DNA of 64,000 nucleotides. Source: Alphaproteobacteria bacterium (GTDB lineage: Bacteria > Pseudomonadota > Alphaproteobacteria > Micavibrionales > UBA2020). The DNA is taken from NCBI GenBank assembly GCA_016794125.1, contig JAEUKT010000002.1, forward strand, positions 907,396 through 971,395, read 5' to 3'. Shown in pieces: positions 42,101-50,174 of the stretch. The position numbers were made by a program, and so were the translations under genes. Position 1 is the stretch's first letter, and each line of letters starts with the position of its first letter. The notes under the pieces are model-generated. The model made no database searches, had not been told where the DNA came from, and saw only the letters and a program-made list of their open reading frames with translations.

Positions 42101-42715
42101 ATGAGCTGGACAGACGAACGCATCGCGCTTCTCAAGAAGATGTGGAAAGAAGGCAAGAGCGCCGCAGAAATTGCGAAGATGCTCGGCAAAGGCGTGACCC
42201 GCAACGCCGTCATCGGCAAGGCGCACCGCATGGGCCTGTCCGGCCGCCCCAGCCCGATCAAGAAGCCCGCCGCATCGCCGAAAAAAGAAAAAGAGGCCGC
42301 GCCGAAAAAGGAAGCGGTCAAGGAAACCCGCAGCAGCAAATCCGCCCCCGCGCCCTCCGCCAAAATCAACCCGATGATGGCGAAAGAGGTGGAGGAGCTG
42401 AAGAAGATCGAGAAGGAAGTGCTGCCCCTGAACGGCGGCGTGCCCCTGATCGACCTTACCGAACGCATGTGCAAATGGCCGATCGGCGACCCCAAGGAAG
42501 ACGATTTCACCTTCTGCGGCCGCGGCATCCGCGTCGGCACGCCGTACTGCCCCGACCACGCCGCGATGGCCTACCAGACCTCCAGCCGCAGCCGCAACCC
42601 GATGGCTGCCAATGACCGTTCCCGCAAAGCCCCCGTCAAGGAGGCAGCGCCGGAAGTGGAAGAAGATGAAGTCGAGGATACGGTCGAAGAAGATGACGAG
42701 GAAGTGACGGCATAA
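42101..42715 (+). CDS. gcrA: GcrA cell-cycle regulator
   Basis: 204 residues. The N-terminal 50 residues (SWTDERIALLKKMWKEGKSAAEIAKMLGKGVTRNAVIGKAHRMGL) are the GcrA DNA-binding domain; the C-terminal part has CKWPIGDPKEDDFTFCGRGIRVGTPYCPDHAAMAYQ, the sigma70-binding region. A long Lys/Ala/Pro linker separates them. GcrA stimulates transcription at CcrM-methylated GANTC sites. AGGA lies 6 nt before the ATG. This gene is confined to alphaproteobacteria. Confidence 0.96.
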   Translation: MSWTDERIALLKKMWKEGKSAAEIAKMLGKGVTRNAVIGKAHRMGLSGRPSPIKKPAASPKKEKEAAPKKEAVKETRSSKSAPAPSAKINPMMAKEVEELKKIEKEVLPLNGGVPLIDLTERMCKWPIGDPKEDDFTFCGRGIRVGTPYCPDHAAMAYQTSSRSRNPMAANDRSRKAPVKEAAPEVEEDEVEDTVEEDDEEVTA

Positions 42716-42736
42716 GCCGTAACGGCCCAACAAAAA

Positions 42737-42760
42737 AGCCCCGGTATAAAACCGGGGCTT
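42737..42760. terminator. bidirectional Rho-independent terminator
   Basis: AGCCCCGGT (42737-42745) pairs with ACCGGGGCT (42751-42759), preceded by six A and followed by six T. It serves gcrA (plus) and the NifU-type gene (minus). Confidence 0.92.
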
Positions 42761-42777
42761 TTTTGTTGGCGGGGCGT

Positions 42778-43344
42778 TTAGTTGACCGCACGCACTTCGT
42801 TCACTTCGGGAATGAAATGTTTCAGCAGGTTTTCAATGCCGGATTTCAGCGTCGCGGTCGATGACGGGCAACCTGCACATGCACCGCGCATCGACAGGAA
42901 CACCACGCCGTCGTCGAAGGAATGGAACACGATATCGCCGCCATCCTGTGCCACAACGGGGCGGATGCGGGTGTCCAGCAGTTCCTTGATCTGCTTCACG
43001 ATCTCGGTGTCTTCGCCCGATGCCGACGACGTATGGCCGGTCGTATCGTGCAGGTGTTCGTCATTCATCACGGGGCGGCCGGTTGTGAAATGCTCCATGA
43101 TGACGCCCAAAATCAAGGGCTTCAGCGCGGGCCAGCTGGCGGCTTCCGTCTTGGTAACGGTCACAAAATCATTGCCCAGAAACACGCCCGCAACGCCGTT
43201 CACCTTGAACAGCTGGGTCGCCAGCGGCGATACTTCGGCCTTGTCGGCAGCGGTGAATTCCGCCGTGCCGCTGATCATCACTTCGCAGCCGGGCAGGAAT
43301 TTCAGGCTCGCGGGATTGGGGGTCTGTTCGGTCTGGATGAACAT
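42778..43344 (-). CDS. NifU-family Fe-S scaffold/carrier protein (NfuA-like)
   Basis: 188 residues from the ATG at 43344. The N-terminal domain (MFIQTEQTPNPASLKFLPG...) is the Nfu-N fold; the C-terminal domain has the CxxC cluster site MRGACAGCPSS. It carries [4Fe-4S] clusters to apo-proteins. One base separates its ATG from the stop of the ferredoxin reductase gene (TAAcATG), so the two are co-translated. The longer N-terminal frame is unsupported. Confidence 0.93.
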   Translation of the reverse strand: MFIQTEQTPNPASLKFLPGCEVMISGTAEFTAADKAEVSPLATQLFKVNGVAGVFLGNDFVTVTKTEAASWPALKPLILGVIMEHFTTGRPVMNDEHLHDTTGHTSSASGEDTEIVKQIKELLDTRIRPVVAQDGGDIVFHSFDDGVVFLSMRGACAGCPSSTATLKSGIENLLKHFIPEVNEVRAVN

Positions 43345-43345
43345 G

Positions 43346-44353
43346 TTACGGAACGCCTTTCGTTGTCGAATACACAAAATGGAGCGCCTCACCCGGGAAA
43401 ACAAGGGGGTGGATGGCATGCGCGGCCTGCGCCGCTTCGGCAAATCCGGTCAGGATAAGCTTTAGTTTACGGGGGTATGTGGCGATATCGCCTGCTGCGA
43501 AGATGCCGGGGATGCTGGTCTCGCAGGTCGACTGATCGACGGGAATATGGTGCAGGTCGATCTTCACGCCCCATTCCGCGATATGCCCCAGCTGCGGCGT
43601 GATGCCGAAAAACGGCAGCAGCACATCCGCATCCAGCGTCTTTTCTTTTCCGTCCAGATCGGCGACGGTCACGCCCGTCAGTTTTGCGCCGTCGCCCTGC
43701 AATGAATGGAGCTGATACGGAATGACCATTTCAACCTTGCCGGTTTCAGCAATCTTTTGCAGGCGATCGACGGATTCCGGTGCGGCGCGGAATTTGTCGC
43801 GGCGGTGGACGAAATAGATTTTTTCGGCGAGTTCGGAGAGCGAAATCGCCCAATCCACCGCGCTGTCGCCGCCCCCCGCGATCACCAGTTTCTTGCCGGT
43901 GAAATCCTTGCGGCTTTTGACCATGTAAAAGACGGATTTGCCTTCATATGCCTCCAGCCCCTGCATCGGCGGGCGGTTGGGGCCAAAGGCACCGGCGCCG
44001 GCGGCAATAATAATGGCGCGGCATTCGATGGTGGTGCCCAGCGTCGTGACGACGGTAAAGCCTGTCGCCGTCTGCGTCACATCCTTCGCCATCTGGTTCA
44101 GGTGATAGACGGGCTGGAACGGTTCGGCCTGTTCTTCCAGCCGTGCGATCAATTCGCCCGCCTGCACGCTTGGCAGGGCGGGGATGTCGAAAATCGGCTT
44201 TTCCGGGTAAAGCGCGGTGCATTGGCCGCCGACATGCTCAAGGCTGTCGATGACATGGCATTTCATTTTCAGCATGCCGCATTCAAAGATCGCGAACAGA
44301 CCCACGGGCCCCGCGCCGATAATCACCACATCTGTCTTATGCACCACCGTCAT
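43346..44353 (-). CDS. ferredoxin--NADP reductase, thioredoxin-reductase-like type
   Basis: 335 residues. Two dinucleotide-binding sites are clear: IIGAGPVGLFAIFECG (FAD) and LVIAGGGDSAVDWAISLSE (NADPH). PGIFAAGDIATYP is the FAD ribityl-binding segment. There is no CxxC redox pair, so it is not thioredoxin reductase but fits the YumC-type ferredoxin/flavodoxin reductase. Coupling to the Fe-S carrier gene suggests electron supply for cluster biogenesis. Confidence 0.92.
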   Translation of the reverse strand: MTVVHKTDVVIIGAGPVGLFAIFECGMLKMKCHVIDSLEHVGGQCTALYPEKPIFDIPALPSVQAGELIARLEEQAEPFQPVYHLNQMAKDVTQTATGFTVVTTLGTTIECRAIIIAAGAGAFGPNRPPMQGLEAYEGKSVFYMVKSRKDFTGKKLVIAGGGDSAVDWAISLSELAEKIYFVHRRDKFRAAPESVDRLQKIAETGKVEMVIPYQLHSLQGDGAKLTGVTVADLDGKEKTLDADVLLPFFGITPQLGHIAEWGVKIDLHHIPVDQSTCETSIPGIFAAGDIATYPRKLKLILTGFAEAAQAAHAIHPLVFPGEALHFVYSTTKGVP

Positions 44354-44477
44354 AGGGTGTTTATGTCACGGTCAGGGGGCAGAGTCCAGTTTTGACGCTG
44401 TTTTCGCGGCATGTTCCGGCCTAAATAATTGAATTACCTGTCCTTTCGTGATACAAAAATGCCGAAGGAGAATTCAC

Positions 44478-45017
44478 ATGGGGATGCCAATTCTGATCGT
44501 CCTGCTGCTGGTTCTGGTCGTGCTGGGTTTCATCATTTCCCGCCAGCCCGATACGTTCCGCGTCACGCGCACCATCATCACCCATGCGCAGCCCTTTGCC
44601 GTGTTTTCGGTCGTCGGCGACCTGCAGCGCTGGAACGACTGGTCACCCTGGGCAAAACTGGACCCGAACGCCAAGTATGAATTCGAAGGCCCTACATCCG
44701 GCGTTGGTGCGGTGTTCAAATGGGCGGGCAATAAAAATGTCGGCGAAGGCAAGATGACCATCACCGAAACGCAAAACCCCAACCTTGTCCGCATCAAGCT
44801 GGAATTCTATAAACCGTTCAAGGCCGTCAACGACGTTGAATTCACCTTCCGTCCCGAAACCAGCGGTACGCTGGTCAGCTGGAGCATGTACGGTAAAAAC
44901 ACCTTCCTCTCCAAGGCGATGAGCCTTGTTATCAATTGCGACAGGATGATCGGCAGTTCTTTCGAACAAGGTCTGGCCGCGCTGCGCGAGATCGTTGAAA
45001 AGCCACCCGCGGCCTGA
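44478..45017 (+). CDS. SRPBCC-family membrane-anchored protein
   Basis: 179 residues from the ATG with AAGGAG at 7 nt. An N-terminal membrane helix (about 4-20, ILIVLLLVLVVLGFI) anchors an SRPBCC/START-like domain (about 30-175: FAVFSVVGDLQRWNDWSPW, GTLVSWSMYG). The family binds hydrophobic ligands. Upstream and downstream genes are unrelated, so the ligand is unknown. Confidence 0.85.
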   Translation: MGMPILIVLLLVLVVLGFIISRQPDTFRVTRTIITHAQPFAVFSVVGDLQRWNDWSPWAKLDPNAKYEFEGPTSGVGAVFKWAGNKNVGEGKMTITETQNPNLVRIKLEFYKPFKAVNDVEFTFRPETSGTLVSWSMYGKNTFLSKAMSLVINCDRMIGSSFEQGLAALREIVEKPPAA

Positions 45018-45093
45018 TTTCCACCCCGTATTGACTCTGCCCCCTCCGGCTTATAGCATGGCGGCATCTTCATAATGCCGGAGTGACAACGCC

Positions 45094-45906
45094 TTGCAGC
45101 CTGACAGCAAGCATGGACGCAAAGCCCCTGCCGTCGCGCCTGAGCGCGCGGAGTTTTTTCGCGCACTGCATGGCGGTAACCGCGATTTCATCGGCCTGTT
45201 CCTGGCGCAGCATCCCGATGCCGTGAACTGGCGCACGCCCGATGGCACGCCGCCGCTGGTGCTGGCGATGGGCGCATCCGACCGCGATTTGTGGGAACCG
45301 GCAAGCCGTTCTTATAACCACGAAGAGGTCATTGAACTGCTGCTTGCCTATGGCGCGGATGTGAATGCAAAGGACGCGCAAGGGCGCACCGCGTTGATCG
45401 AGGAATGCCGCCTCGACCGCCGCGAAACGATTATAAATCACCTGCTGAAAAACAACGCCGATGTGAATGCCGCCGATCACCTGAAAACCACAGCGCTGCA
45501 TTTTCTGGCCGCGCAGGATTACGGCGACGACATGATTGCGCCGCTGGTGGCCGCAGGCGCGAACATCAACGCGCAGGACTGGCAGGGCAATACTCCGCTG
45601 CATATCGCAGCGGGCGAGGGCGCGTTCGAATTCACGTCAGGCCATCTGGATGCCGTGCAGCGTTTCCTTGACCTTGGCGCATCGACCGATATCCGCAACA
45701 ATCATTTCCGCACGCCGCTCGACAGCGCCAACATGAACGGCGATTTCCAGGACGACGGCAAGCGCCCGACGGCGGAAATGATTGCGGCTGTTGCGGGCAA
45801 GCAGGCGAAACGCGCGCCTAAGGCGGGCGACAAACCCGATCCCGCACCGGCCAGCAACAGCAACGTAAAAGGCCCGAAACCCCCGCCCGGCAAATTCCGC
45901 CTGTAA
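45094..45906 (+). CDS. ankyrin-repeat protein
   Basis: 270 residues from a TTG, the only start available after the in-frame stop at 45073-45075; GGAG lies 10 nt upstream. Five or six ankyrin repeats occur between residues 25 and 215 (GTPPLVLAMGAS; GRTALIEECRLDRRETIINHLL; KTTALHFLAAQDYGDDMIAPLV; GNTPLHIAAGEG). The tail is Lys/Pro-rich and ends PPPGKFRL. This is the longest-repeat member of the ankyrin set in this window. No export signal. Confidence 0.85.
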   Translation: MQPDSKHGRKAPAVAPERAEFFRALHGGNRDFIGLFLAQHPDAVNWRTPDGTPPLVLAMGASDRDLWEPASRSYNHEEVIELLLAYGADVNAKDAQGRTALIEECRLDRRETIINHLLKNNADVNAADHLKTTALHFLAAQDYGDDMIAPLVAAGANINAQDWQGNTPLHIAAGEGAFEFTSGHLDAVQRFLDLGASTDIRNNHFRTPLDSANMNGDFQDDGKRPTAEMIAAVAGKQAKRAPKAGDKPDPAPASNSNVKGPKPPPGKFRL

Positions 45907-45968
45907 GGCTGTCCTGTCTTTTCGGGCGCGTTTTGGCTATATTGTTCCAAAGATCCGAGGGAACAACC

Positions 45969-46430
45969 ATGCCGCCCACCACCGTCCGCATCGACCATGA
46001 AGAAGACATGCGTGTGCTGGCCGTGCGCCTTGCGCAGATCCTGAAAACCGGCGATGTCATCACCCTCACGGGCGGCCTTGGCGCGGGCAAAACCGTTTTC
46101 GCGCGCGCGCTGGTGAACGCGCTGGCTCCCGCGCCCGAAGAAGTGCCAAGCCCCACATTCACGCTTGTGCAGGTCTACGATAACCAATCCCCCGCCATCT
46201 GGCATTTCGACCTCTACCGGCTCGAGGACGAGGACGAGATTCTGGAATTGGGCTGGGACGAAGCGCGGCGGCAGGGTGTCGCGCTGGTCGAATGGCCGGA
46301 GCGGCTGGGTGGCCTTTTGCCCAAAGATCGGCTAGAAATAAGCATCGAATTTACCGGCGATTCCGACAATGCGCGGCAGGTGACCTTCACCCCGTACGGC
46401 AAATGGGTCGCCCGCCAAAGGGATGAATGA
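45969..46430 (+). CDS. tsaE: tRNA threonylcarbamoyladenosine biosynthesis ATPase TsaE
   Basis: 153 residues from the ATG with GAGGGA upstream. Walker A is GGLGAGKT; PSPTFTLVQVYDN and HFDLYRLEDEDEILELGWDE are family signatures. With TsaB, TsaC and TsaD it makes t6A37 of ANN-decoding tRNAs. Its 3' end abuts the nucleotidyltransferase gene. In relatives a phosphotransferase (AmgK) gene often stands between the two; here it does not. Confidence 0.95.
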   Translation: MPPTTVRIDHEEDMRVLAVRLAQILKTGDVITLTGGLGAGKTVFARALVNALAPAPEEVPSPTFTLVQVYDNQSPAIWHFDLYRLEDEDEILELGWDEARRQGVALVEWPERLGGLLPKDRLEISIEFTGDSDNARQVTFTPYGKWVARQRDE

Positions 46431-46431
46431 C

Positions 46432-47172
46432 ATGGCAGCAGTATTGAAAAAAGCATTCGTACTTGCCGCCGGCCTTGGCCAGCGCATGCGCCCGCTCACC
46501 GATAACTGCCCGAAACCGTTGCTCTATGTCGGCGGCCGCACCATGCTCGACCGCGCGCTCGATGCGCTGGCCGATGCCGGGGTGGAAGAAGCTGTCGTCA
46601 ACGTGCATTACCTGCCGCAGATGATCGAAGAACACCTGAAAACCCGCACCCACCCGAAAATCACCATCGTGCGCGAAGATGTGCTGCTGGATACCGGCGG
46701 CGGCGTGAAACAGATGCTCGATTTTTTCGGCGACGAGCCGTTCTATGTGCTGAACGCCGACGTCGTCTGGACGGACGGCGAAAAAGGCGCGACGCTGACA
46801 CAGATGGCGCAGCAATGGGACGCGTCGAAAATGGATCTGCTGCTGCTGTTGCATACCACCAAGGATTTGCCAAGCTATAACGGCAAGGGCGATTATTACC
46901 TCGCAGACAATACCGACCAGCCGGTGTTCAAGGGCCGCACCAAGGAAGACGCCAATTACATCTTCACAGGCCCGCGCATCGTGCATCCGCGCCTGTTCGA
47001 CGGCGCGCGCGACGGCGCGTTTTCGTTCCTTGAGCTGTTCCACAAGGCGGAACTGAACGGCCGGCTGTATGCGCACCGCCATGACGGCGACTGGCACCAT
47101 GTTGGCACGCCGGAAGCGTTGCAGGAAACCAACCGCATCCTTGCCGCGAAAAGCAAAAAGCGCGCGCCGTGA
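46432..47172 (+). CDS. sugar-1-phosphate nucleotidyltransferase (MurU-like)
   Basis: 246 residues. The start is the ATG at 46432; the one at 46423 overlaps the tsaE stop and is too close to AAAGGG. AFVLAAGLGQRMRPLTDNCPKPLL is the nucleotide-binding signature. The second metal-site region is FYVLNADVVW. It resembles MurU, which converts MurNAc-1-phosphate to UDP-MurNAc in wall recycling, but the AmgK kinase partner is not adjacent, so the substrate is tentative. Overlaps addB by four bases. Confidence 0.88.
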   Translation: MAAVLKKAFVLAAGLGQRMRPLTDNCPKPLLYVGGRTMLDRALDALADAGVEEAVVNVHYLPQMIEEHLKTRTHPKITIVREDVLLDTGGGVKQMLDFFGDEPFYVLNADVVWTDGEKGATLTQMAQQWDASKMDLLLLLHTTKDLPSYNGKGDYYLADNTDQPVFKGRTKEDANYIFTGPRIVHPRLFDGARDGAFSFLELFHKAELNGRLYAHRHDGDWHHVGTPEALQETNRILAAKSKKRAP

Positions 47173-50100
47173 CGGTTTTGCGCGACAGACCTAATGTCGT
47201 CAATATCGCGGCGGGGCAATCCTTTGCCGATGCCTTTGCGCGCGGGATACTGGAACAGGCGGGCGACGATCCGCTGAAACTCTCCGAAACTTTGATCCTG
47301 CTGCCCAGCCGCCGCGCCTGCCGCAATCTGCGCGAGGCGTTTTTGCGCCTGTCGGGCGGCAAGGCATTATTGTTGCCGCAAATGCACCCCGTCGGGGATG
47401 TCGAGGCGGATGATGTCGCGATGCTGTTGGCCGGCGATGACGGCGCGGCTGCCGCGCTTGATATCGCCCCCGCCGTTGCGCCCCTCGAGCGTCAATTGCT
47501 GCTGGCGCAGGCGATCATGAAGGCCGGCATGGCGCAGTCCTTCGATCAGGCGGTGGCGCTGGCCGACGGCCTCGGGCGTTTTCTTGACGAAGTGCAGACG
47601 GAAAATCTCAGTTTCTCCGGCCTTGAAAACCTCGTGCCCGATGAATTCGCGGAGCATTGGCAGAAAACCCTGCAGTTTCTGAAAATCCTGACCGAAGTCT
47701 GGCCGGGCATCCTGAAATCGCGCGGCGTGCTGGATGTGGCGGAGCGGCGCAATATGCTGATCGCGGCGCAGATCGCCGTCTGGAAAAAATATCCGCCCGC
47801 GCATCCGGTGATCGCGGCGGGTTCGACTGCGACGATGCCAGCGGTGCGCGACCTGCTGGCGGTTGTGGCAAGACTGCCGCAGGGGATGATCGTGCTGCCG
47901 GGGCTCGACCGCCATATGGACGAAGAAAGCTGGGATGCGCTGGGCGAAGACCACCCGCAATATAACCTGAAGCTTTTATTGTCTCATTTGGGGCTGCTGC
48001 GCGACAGCGTCGGCAACTGGCAGGTGAAGAAAAATCCCGCCGTCAACGAAGGCCGCGTGAAACTGCTGTCCGAAGCCATGCGTCCCGCTGAAACGACCGA
48101 AAAATGGCGCGAATTGCGTGCCGGCGACATCCCGTCGCAAGCATTGGAAAATTTCACCCGCATCGATTGCGGCGGCCCGCAGGAAGAAGCGGATACAATC
48201 GCGCTTATCATGCGCCACGCGCTGGAAACGCCCGGCAAGACCGCCGCGCTGATTACGCCCGACCGCAGGCTTGCGCGCCGCGTGTCACTGTCCTTGCGCC
48301 GCTGGGGCATCCTGATCGACGATTCCGGCGGCCAGCCGCTGACCGAACTGCCCATCGGCACATGGCTGATGCTGGCGGCGGAAATGGCCGAAGAACAACT
48401 CGCGCCCGTCACGCTGCTGTCATTCCTGAAGCACCCCATGATGGCGCTCAACCTGCCCGCGAACGATTTGCGCGACATGGTGCAGCTGCTGGACGAACTT
48501 GTCTTGCGCGGCCCGCGCCCGACATCAGGTTTCGACGGGCTGCGCGACAAGGTGCTGACCCTGCCCGAAGAAAAAACGGCGCGGGCAAAACTGCTGTCAT
48601 GGCTGGATGCCGTCGAATTGCAGATGCGCCCCTATGTCGAATTAATGGCGCAGCGCGGCAAGCTGCCGTTCCGCACGCTTTTGGAAAAACATATCCGCAT
48701 CGCCGAAACGCTGGCGGCCACGCTGGAAATGAACGGCGCGCAACGCCTCTGGGCGGAAAAATACGCGGGCGACGCCAGCACCTTCCTGAACCAGTTGTGG
48801 GCATCGTCGCGCGATGTGCCGGATATTTCGCCCGGCGATTACGTATCGCTCATGAAATCGCTGATGAAGGCGGTGACGGTGCGCCCGCCGTTTGGCAGCC
48901 ATCCGCGCCTGTCGGTGCTGGGCCAGATCGAAGCGCGGTTGTATAGCGCTGACTTGGTGATATTGGGTGGGCTGAACGAGGGCACTTGGCCGGCGCTGCC
49001 CGCGCATGATCCGTGGATGTCGCGCCCGATGCGCAAGAAATTCGGCCTGCCGTCGCCCGAGCGTTCCATCAGCATCTCGGCGCATGATTTCGTGCAGGCA
49101 ATTACCGCCCCCGAAGTGATTGCCACCCGCGCGACAAAGGTCGACGGCACGCCCACCGTGCCTGCCCGCTGGCTGCTGCGGCTTGAAACCGTGTTGCAGG
49201 CGGCGGGGCTGGAAATGCAGCCCAAACGCGCCGAAACCTATCGCCAGTGGATGAAGGATGTCGATACGCCCGCCGATGTGATCCCCGTAAAGCGGCCGGA
49301 GCCGCGCCCGCCGGTATCCGCGCGCCCGCGCCAGCTCTCGGTCACGCGCATCGAAACGTTGATGCGCGACCCGTACCAGATTTACGCGCAATATGTGCTG
49401 GGCTTGCGCAAGTTCGAGGATATCGACGCCGACCCGGGCGGGGCGGAACGCGGCACGTTCATCCACGCCGCGCTTGAAAAATTCATCAAGTCTTTTCCCG
49501 ATAAACTGCCAGACGACGCATCCGCGCAGCTGCTGGAATTCGGCCGCGCGGCGCTGCGCGACATGCGCATCCCGCAGGAGGTCGAGGCCTTCTGGTGGCC
49601 GCGCTTCGAGCGCGTCGCCGAAAAGTTCGTGTCGGAAGAGCGGGAGTGGCGTAACGAGGCCAAACCCTATGAAAGCGAAGCGGAAGGAAAATGGCAGTTC
49701 GGCACCACGACCGAACCCTTCACGTTGACGGGGAAAGCCGACCGCATCGACAAGAAACAAGACGGCAGCTATGCCATCATCGATTACAAATCCGGCTTTG
49801 TGCCTGCCCCAAAAGATGTCGCGCATGGCATGTCGCCGCAATTGCCGCTCGAGGCGTTGATGCTGCAGCAGGGCGCGTTCCCGAAAATTCCGTCCGGCGA
49901 TGTGACCGACCTTGTCTATTGGCGCGTGACGGGCAGCGGCCAGAAACCGGTCGATCGAAAATCGGTCATCGGGCGCGACCACGATATCAAAACCGTCATC
50001 GAACAGGCAGCGACAGGCTTGATGGAACTCATCGAAAAATTCGACGATCCAGAAACGCCCTATCTCAGCCAGCCGCGCGCGGAAGCGAAAGCGCGCTTTT

Positions 50101-50174
50101 CCGATTACGAACACCTCGCCCGCGTCAAGGAATGGGGCATCGCGGCCGATGAAGACGAGGGGGCTGCGGAATGA
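47169..50174 (+). CDS. addB: double-strand break repair protein AddB
   Basis: 1001 residues. The N-terminal half is a degenerate helicase; the C-terminal ~250 residues are a PD-(D/E)XK nuclease with RGTFIHAALEKF and GKADRIDKKQDGSYAIIDYKSG. The position usually held by the first iron-sulfur Cys reads RDPYQIYAQYVLGL, so the cluster is probably absent, as in other alphaproteobacterial AddB. With AddA it resects DNA ends for RecA loading. ATGA overlap with addA ensures balanced synthesis. Confidence 0.93.
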   Translation: MTVLRDRPNVVNIAAGQSFADAFARGILEQAGDDPLKLSETLILLPSRRACRNLREAFLRLSGGKALLLPQMHPVGDVEADDVAMLLAGDDGAAAALDIAPAVAPLERQLLLAQAIMKAGMAQSFDQAVALADGLGRFLDEVQTENLSFSGLENLVPDEFAEHWQKTLQFLKILTEVWPGILKSRGVLDVAERRNMLIAAQIAVWKKYPPAHPVIAAGSTATMPAVRDLLAVVARLPQGMIVLPGLDRHMDEESWDALGEDHPQYNLKLLLSHLGLLRDSVGNWQVKKNPAVNEGRVKLLSEAMRPAETTEKWRELRAGDIPSQALENFTRIDCGGPQEEADTIALIMRHALETPGKTAALITPDRRLARRVSLSLRRWGILIDDSGGQPLTELPIGTWLMLAAEMAEEQLAPVTLLSFLKHPMMALNLPANDLRDMVQLLDELVLRGPRPTSGFDGLRDKVLTLPEEKTARAKLLSWLDAVELQMRPYVELMAQRGKLPFRTLLEKHIRIAETLAATLEMNGAQRLWAEKYAGDASTFLNQLWASSRDVPDISPGDYVSLMKSLMKAVTVRPPFGSHPRLSVLGQIEARLYSADLVILGGLNEGTWPALPAHDPWMSRPMRKKFGLPSPERSISISAHDFVQAITAPEVIATRATKVDGTPTVPARWLLRLETVLQAAGLEMQPKRAETYRQWMKDVDTPADVIPVKRPEPRPPVSARPRQLSVTRIETLMRDPYQIYAQYVLGLRKFEDIDADPGGAERGTFIHAALEKFIKSFPDKLPDDASAQLLEFGRAALRDMRIPQEVEAFWWPRFERVAEKFVSEEREWRNEAKPYESEAEGKWQFGTTTEPFTLTGKADRIDKKQDGSYAIIDYKSGFVPAPKDVAHGMSPQLPLEALMLQQGAFPKIPSGDVTDLVYWRVTGSGQKPVDRKSVIGRDHDIKTVIEQAATGLMELIEKFDDPETPYLSQPRAEAKARFSDYEHLARVKEWGIAADEDEGAAE

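Noticed and set aside
42010-42615. 201-codon plus frame overlapping gcrA
   Set aside because: Arg/Pro-rich out-of-frame shadow of gcrA.
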